From positions 2,655,501-2,719,500 of the forward strand of contig NZ_CP098023.1 in NCBI RefSeq assembly GCF_030440425.1: DNA of 64,000 nucleotides, read 5' to 3'. The notes beneath the pieces are model-generated. The model was not told where the DNA came from and did no database searches. It worked only from the letters and a program-made list of their open reading frames with translations. This document shows positions 59,243 to 64,000 of the stretch, one piece after another. The first letter of the stretch is position 1. Each line of letters begins with the position of its first letter. This DNA is from Microbulbifer sp. MI-G (GTDB taxonomy: Bacteria; Pseudomonadota; Gammaproteobacteria; Pseudomonadales; Cellvibrionaceae). Both the position numbers and the translations under genes were made by a program.

Positions 59243-62200
59243 TCAGCGATACAGATTCACAACACCGCGGTACAGGGTGCGCTCGCCGCTCTGCGGCGAA
59301 GTGGCCTGGATCGCAAAGGTGTACACCCCTTCCTCCCCCACCAGCACCGCGTTGGGATCGGACTCGTTGTAGCCGCGCCACGCCACTTCATGTAACAGGG
59401 CATTGCCCTCGGTATCCTGCGCGCGCATCAGCTCCTGATCCACCAGCACAATGGCCGAGGGGTGCTGGGGATCGACAATACCGGGGGGCAGCAAGCTGAA
59501 GGTGACGATGGCATCCGTGCTGACCTGGTAGGCCATGCGCGTCTGCTGCTCGTAACTGTGGCTGACGATATAGGGATCGGATTTGACTTCGATACTGGGG
59601 GCCTCTGCGGCACCGGTGATGCGCGGTGCAGTGCCTGCGAGATAGAGGGCAGTACTGCGCAGCGGCTTGGGTGCCGGATAGTAAATAGCAACCGGGGACT
59701 CAACAATACGGCCTTCCCGATCGCGCCCATCCCAATAGAGCCAGTGCTGGCCCTTGGAATAAAACACGTCTTCGAAGGCGTAGAAAGGGGGTTCGCCATT
59801 TGGAGTGACCCGCATACTCACCAGGCTCGGGCCCGCGACATTTACTGAGATTTTGTAAAACTCATTGGCGTAAGCGTTGTAATCGCGCGGTACAGAACCG
59901 GACACACTGCCCTGTCCCCCCGGTTGTGGCACCTCATAGACAAATTCATCGAGCCCATCATTGGCGCGCAGCACGACATGATAAAGCCCCTCTGCTTGCA
60001 GGGCATTCTGGTTATCGCGCCCATCCCACTGGATCGGATAGTCACCGGCTGTGGCATAGTTTTCCGCCACCTGATAAACCAGGCTCTCGTCGGCATCCCT
60101 GCGGATCTCGATGCTGACACTGGCAGCGCGGTTGACACGGAAACTGCCCAGGGCCCGCTCCCCTTCCAGGGGATAGAACTTTGCTATTGGCAGAGCCACA
60201 TCGGTGAGATATACCGCCGGCAGGCCGGGGGCGACTTCCAGGTAACCACTGAAATCCACTTGCGGGGAGGACGCTGAGGCCGTATAGATTTGCGATGTAA
60301 TGGTGGCTTCATCCACCGTACCCCACCAGTTACCGGTGATATCCAGGCTGGTGTTGGCGGGATCGCCAAAGTCCGTGGCATAGAAATCGTACTGGTTATT
60401 GCCGTAGAGGCTGTTGCCGGTTACCACCGGCTGGGGATTATTGGCAACACTGCCATCCCCTTTGACATAAATCCCATAATTGTTGAGGGTAATTTCGTTG
60501 CCACCGGTAATCAGGGGACTTCTGCCGGCACGCACATAAATGCCGTAAGTATTAAAACGGAACAGGGAGTTGCGCACCCTGCCCTGGCCACCGTTGAAGT
60601 CGAGGCCGTACTCAGCTCCCTCGATACGGGCATAGTCCAGATCAACACTGCCGCCGGCAATCACTTCAATGCCGTACCACTGCCCCGGGGCGGGAATGAT
60701 CGAGGGCGGGGCAAAGGCCACGCGGGATGTGGCGATACCCTGGGCGATCAGGGTACCGGCCACCTGTAGTTTCTGATTGGGGGCTGCTCTCAGGCTGGCA
60801 CCCGCTTCCAGAGTCAGGGTGACTCCGGGCTCTATCAACAGGCCACGCAGCATCAGATGATGGCCGGCGGGCAGGACAGTATCCTCCGCAATCGGTCCGG
60901 ATAAAGTGAGGCCGTCATAGGCTGGCTGGCCATTCAGGCCATCGAGATAGCTGCCATAGTTCACCAGCGGCAGACTTGGAGTATCAACCCTGTCGTAAAT
61001 GGAAGCGGTAATAATGGTCAGGTCAGTACTACCCCACCAGTTGCCGGTGGCATCCAGGGTGGTCTGTGCCGCATCCGCAAAATAGCGGGTGTAATAGCTG
61101 TAAGAACTGTTGTCGTAGAGACTGTTGCCGGTGACTACCGGTAGCGGGTTCTGCGCCGCATCGCTCCTGTGGCCCTCGGCGTAGATACCATAGGTATTCC
61201 CGGCAATCACATTGCCGCCGCTGATCTGCGGGGCACTGTTGCGATACACATAGATACCGCTTTGGCTGCCGCGAATGGTATTGCCGGCTATCTGCGGGGC
61301 TATCACCGCTTCTGTCGAAGCGGCCCGGGTATCGATACCGGTGTAGTTGTTCAGCAACTGTGAATGGCGCAGCGAACCATCGCCGCCATTAAAATAGATA
61401 CCCTTACTGGCACAGTGCACTTCGGCGTATGCGATGCTCGCCGTGGCCCCGGTAACAATTTCGATACCCGACCAGTCCTGCCGCTTGGTATTGATACCAT
61501 CACAGGCTTCTGCTGCCGGCTTGAAAATAATGGGCGAGGCCTCACTACCCGCTGCCGTCAGTGCACCTCTGACCAGTAACGGAAATTTGCCGGCAAACTG
61601 CAGCTCTGTGCCGGAACCAATGCCCAGGGTGGCACCCGCCGCAACTTCCACCCGGCCCAGCACCAAATAACTGCCTTCTGACAAGTCCGCATCTTCCTTG
61701 AAAGGACCCAACAGTATCTCTCCAACATAGGCCGGATCACCCTCGGCCCCATCCAGAAAGCTGCGGTAGTCCACGACCGGATAGGTGCCCTGGTTATCCG
61801 TCCAGTCGTAGATCTTCTGTGCAATCTGTCCCGCATCTGTGGTGCCCCACCAGTTGCCGGTGGCATCCAGGGTGGTCTGTGCCGCATCTGCAAAATACCG
61901 GGTGTAATAGCTGTAAGAACTGTTGTCGTAGAGACTGTTGCCGGTGACTACCGGTAGCGGGTTCTGCGTCGCATCGCTCCTGTGGCCCTCGGCGTAGATG
62001 CCATAGGTATTCCCGGCAATCACATTGCCGCCGCTGATCTGCGGGGCACTGTTGCGATACACATAGATACCGTTTTGGCTGCCGCGAATGGTATTGCCGG
62101 CTATCTGCGGGGCTATCACCGCTTCTATCGAAGCGGCCCGGGTATCGATACCAGTATAGTTGTTCAGTAACTGTGAATGGCGCAGCGAACCATCGCCGCC

Positions 62201-64000
62201 ATTAAAATAGATACCCTTACTGGCACAGTGCACTTCGGCGTATGCGATACTCGCCGTGGCCCCGGCAACAATTTCGATGCCCGACCAGTCCTGCCGCTTG
62301 GTATTGATACCATCACAGGCTTCTGCTGCCGGCTTGAAAATAATGGGCGAGGCCTCACTACCCGCTGCCGTCAGTGCACCTCTGACCAGTAACGGAAACT
62401 TGCCGGCAAACTGCAGCTCTGTGCCGGAACCAATGCCCAGGGTGGCACCCGCCGCAACTTCCACCCGGCCCAGCACCAAATAACTGCCTTCTGACAAGTC
62501 CGCATCTTCCGTGAAAGGACCCAACAGTATCTCTCCAACATAGGCCGGATCACCCTCGGCCCCATCCAGAAAGCTGCGGTAGTCCACAACCGGATAAGTG
62601 CCCTGGTTATCCGTCCAGTCGTAGATCTTCTGTGCAATCTGCCCCGCATCTGTGGTGCCCCACCAGTTGCCGGTGGCATCCAGGGTGGTCTGTGCCGCAT
62701 CTGCAAAATACCGGGTGTAATAGCTGTAAGAACTGTTGTCGTAGAGACTGTTGCCGGTGACTACCGGTAGCGGGTTCTGCGTCGCATCGCTCCTGTGGCC
62801 CTCGGCGTAGATGCCATAGGTATTCCCGGCAATCACATTGCCGCCGCTGATCTGCGGGGCACTGTTGCGATACACATAGATACCGTTTTGGCTGCCGCGA
62901 ATGGTATTGCCGGCTATCTGCGGGGCTATCACCGCTTCTATCGAAGCGGCCCGGGTATCGATACCGATATAGTTGTTCAGTAACTGTGAATGGCGCAGCG
63001 AACCATCGCCGCCATTAAAATAGATACCCTTACTGGCACAGTGCACTTCGGCGTATGCGATACTCGCCGTGGCCCCGGCAACAATTTCGATGCCCGACCA
63101 GTCCTGCCGCTTGGTATTGATACCATCACAGGCTTCTGCTGCCGGCTTGAAAATAATGGGCGAGGCCTCACTACCCGCTGCCGTCAGTGCACCTCTGACC
63201 AGTAACGGAAACTTGCCGGCAAACTGCAGCTCTGTGCCGGAACCAATGCCCAGGGTGGCACCCGCCGCAACTTCCACCCGGCCCAGCACCAAATAACTGC
63301 CTTCTGACAAGTCCGCATCTTCCGTGAAAGGACCCAACAGTATCTCTCCAACATAGGCCGGATCACCCTCGGCCCCATCCAGAAAGCTGCGGTAGTCCAC
63401 AACCGGATAAGTGCCCTGGTTATCCGTCCAGTCGTAGATCTTCTGTGCAATCTGCCCCGCATCTGTGGTGCCCCACCAGTTGCCGGTGGCATCCAGGGTG
63501 GTCTGTGCCGCATCCGCAAAATAGCGGGTGTAATAGCTGTAAGAACTGTTGTCGTAGAGACTGTTGCCGGTGACTACCGGTAGCGGGTTCTGCGTCGCAT
63601 CGCTCCTGTGACCCTCGGCGTAGATACCATAGGTGTTCCCGGCAATCACATTGCCGCCGCTGATCTGCGGGGCACTATTGCGATACACATAGATACCGCT
63701 TTGGCTGCCGCGAATGGTATTGCCGGCTATCTGCGGGGCTATCACCGCTTCTATCGAAGCGGCCCGGGTATCGATACCGGTATAGTTGTTCAGCAATTGT
63801 GAATTACGTACCGAACCATCGCCGCCATTAAAATAGATACCCTTACTGGCACAGTGCACTTCGGCGTATGCGATACTCACCGTGGCCCCGGCAACAATTT
63901 CGATACCCGACCAGTCCTGCCGCTTGGTATTGATACCATCACAGGCTTCTGCTGCCGGCTTGAAAATAATGGGCGAGGCCTCACTACCCGCTGCCGTCAG
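59243..64000 (-). CDS. Giant right-handed beta-helix protein with C-terminal FlgD-Ig-like domains (cut by window end)
   Basis: At least 1,585 residues; the frame is open to the window edge, so start and signal peptide are not visible. The upstream part is built of 271-residue units, each with parallel beta-helix motifs (EVHCASKGIYFNGGDGS, SGIYVYRNSAPQISGGNVIA, LDATGNWWG and TLGIGSGTELQFAGKFP). The GNWWG motif is typical of surface beta-helix proteins. Next comes a more diverged unit, then about 400 residues with FlgD-Ig-like WDGRDNQNALQAEGLYHVV and WDGRDREGRIVESPV, and a final beta domain. It is probably a surface filament or anchor. The gap to the propeller gene is zero bases. Confidence 0.88.
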   Translation of the reverse strand: MTAAGSEASPIIFKPAAEACDGINTKRQDWSGIEIVAGATVSIAYAEVHCASKGIYFNGGDGSVRNSQLLNNYTGIDTRAASIEAVIAPQIAGNTIRGSQSGIYVYRNSAPQISGGNVIAGNTYGIYAEGHRSDATQNPLPVVTGNSLYDNSSYSYYTRYFADAAQTTLDATGNWWGTTDAGQIAQKIYDWTDNQGTYPVVDYRSFLDGAEGDPAYVGEILLGPFTEDADLSEGSYLVLGRVEVAAGATLGIGSGTELQFAGKFPLLVRGALTAAGSEASPIIFKPAAEACDGINTKRQDWSGIEIVAGATASIAYAEVHCASKGIYFNGGDGSLRHSQLLNNYIGIDTRAASIEAVIAPQIAGNTIRGSQNGIYVYRNSAPQISGGNVIAGNTYGIYAEGHRSDATQNPLPVVTGNSLYDNSSYSYYTRYFADAAQTTLDATGNWWGTTDAGQIAQKIYDWTDNQGTYPVVDYRSFLDGAEGDPAYVGEILLGPFTEDADLSEGSYLVLGRVEVAAGATLGIGSGTELQFAGKFPLLVRGALTAAGSEASPIIFKPAAEACDGINTKRQDWSGIEIVAGATASIAYAEVHCASKGIYFNGGDGSLRHSQLLNNYTGIDTRAASIEAVIAPQIAGNTIRGSQNGIYVYRNSAPQISGGNVIAGNTYGIYAEGHRSDATQNPLPVVTGNSLYDNSSYSYYTRYFADAAQTTLDATGNWWGTTDAGQIAQKIYDWTDNQGTYPVVDYRSFLDGAEGDPAYVGEILLGPFKEDADLSEGSYLVLGRVEVAAGATLGIGSGTELQFAGKFPLLVRGALTAAGSEASPIIFKPAAEACDGINTKRQDWSGIEIVTGATASIAYAEVHCASKGIYFNGGDGSLRHSQLLNNYTGIDTRAASTEAVIAPQIAGNTIRGSQSGIYVYRNSAPQISGGNVIAGNTYGIYAEGHRSDAAQNPLPVVTGNSLYDNSSYSYYTRYFADAAQTTLDATGNWWGSTDLTIITASIYDRVDTPSLPLVNYGSYLDGLNGQPAYDGLTLSGPIAEDTVLPAGHHLMLRGLLIEPGVTLTLEAGASLRAAPNQKLQVAGTLIAQGIATSRVAFAPPSIIPAPGQWYGIEVIAGGSVDLDYARIEGAEYGLDFNGGQGRVRNSLFRFNTYGIYVRAGRSPLITGGNEITLNNYGIYVKGDGSVANNPQPVVTGNSLYGNNQYDFYATDFGDPANTSLDITGNWWGTVDEATITSQIYTASASSPQVDFSGYLEVAPGLPAVYLTDVALPIAKFYPLEGERALGSFRVNRAASVSIEIRRDADESLVYQVAENYATAGDYPIQWDGRDNQNALQAEGLYHVVLRANDGLDEFVYEVPQPGGQGSVSGSVPRDYNAYANEFYKISVNVAGPSLVSMRVTPNGEPPFYAFEDVFYSKGQHWLYWDGRDREGRIVESPVAIYYPAPKPLRSTALYLAGTAPRITGAAEAPSIEVKSDPYIVSHSYEQQTRMAYQVSTDAIVTFSLLPPGIVDPQHPSAIVLVDQELMRAQDTEGNALLHEVAWRGYNESDPNAVLVGEEGVYTFAIQATSPQSGERTLYRGVVNLYR
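61032..64000. repeat. 813-bp near-identical tandem repeats inside the beta-helix gene
   Basis: Identical landmarks (for example CCCCACCAGTTGCCGG) recur at 61,032, 61,845, 62,658 and 63,471, exactly 813 bp apart (271 codons, in frame). The copies differ at only a few positions each by eye. At least 3.6 copies are in the window and the array continues beyond it. A diverged, older copy lies at about 60,300-60,960. Confidence 0.95.

Noticed and set aside
61169..63802. Regularly spaced repeats considered as a CRISPR or satellite array
   Set aside because: The 813-bp period, in-frame structure and beta-helix protein motifs show coding repeats, not CRISPR.

Overview
The window reads as a chromosomal segment of a marine-type gammaproteobacterium. 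The Pseudomonas/Cellvibrionales-like synteny (rluC divergent from rne; yceD-rpmF-plsX-fabD-fabG-acpP-fabF-pabC-mltG-tmk-holB-pilZ-tatD on one strand; ppsA divergent from ppsR; cysB close by) and the protein sequences suggest something near Microbulbifer or Cellvibrio. The genus is an inference from reading only.

Region 1 (1-37,400) is dense core genome. It holds a partial ppsA, ppsR, pabB, a small thioredoxin-like protein, cysB, a cytosolic-type 5'-nucleotidase, a divergent puuB-like/puuA-like pair, a secreted M4 metalloprotease with two C-terminal PPC domains, an AGCS sodium:alanine symporter and a PLP desulfhydrase/ACC-deaminase homologue. These are followed by an orphan yajC, a short AraC regulator, bcp, a DUF2244 membrane protein and mdh. 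The long minus-strand cell-envelope/fatty-acid/replication cluster runs from yceD (30,951) down to a dimeric dUTPase (19,925). It starts at a near-consensus promoter and lacks fabH. Maf, a Gph-like HAD phosphatase, rluC and rne (with an 800-nt leader) follow, then tRNA-Ser(UGA).

Region 2 (37,400-51,700) begins right after the tRNA and is an accessory, partly decayed island. It contains a frameshifted GNAT gene followed by two tiny overlapping ORFs. The second of these is split by an intact IS3-family element (1,239 bp, 25-bp inverted repeats, 3-bp target duplication). Then come an ABC-F ATPase, a broken ISL3-type transposase, a frameshifted Ogr/Delta zinc-finger gene of P2-like phages, a NAD-dependent formate dehydrogenase, a SIMPL-domain protein and a lipoprotein with a TonB C-terminal domain. 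A second, dead IS3 element abuts a fragment of a P2-type capsid scaffolding (GpO) gene. Two related small secreted proteins, a displaced RHS fragment and a FAD monooxygenase complete the region.

Region 3 (51,784-64,000, minus strand) looks like one operon. In transcription order it encodes a giant right-handed beta-helix protein with FlgD-Ig-like C-terminal domains (open at the window edge, carrying near-identical 813-bp tandem repeats), a TolB-like propeller, a FlgD-Ig-like exported protein, a small exported TPR protein, and an exported 1,464-residue RHS/YD-repeat protein with a variable nuclease-like tip. The last gene is a small AT-rich one overlapping the RHS stop codon, the probable immunity protein. 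No VgrG, PAAR or Eag chaperone gene is present, so delivery by a Sec-dependent surface apparatus, rather than a type VI system, is the most interesting hypothesis in this window.
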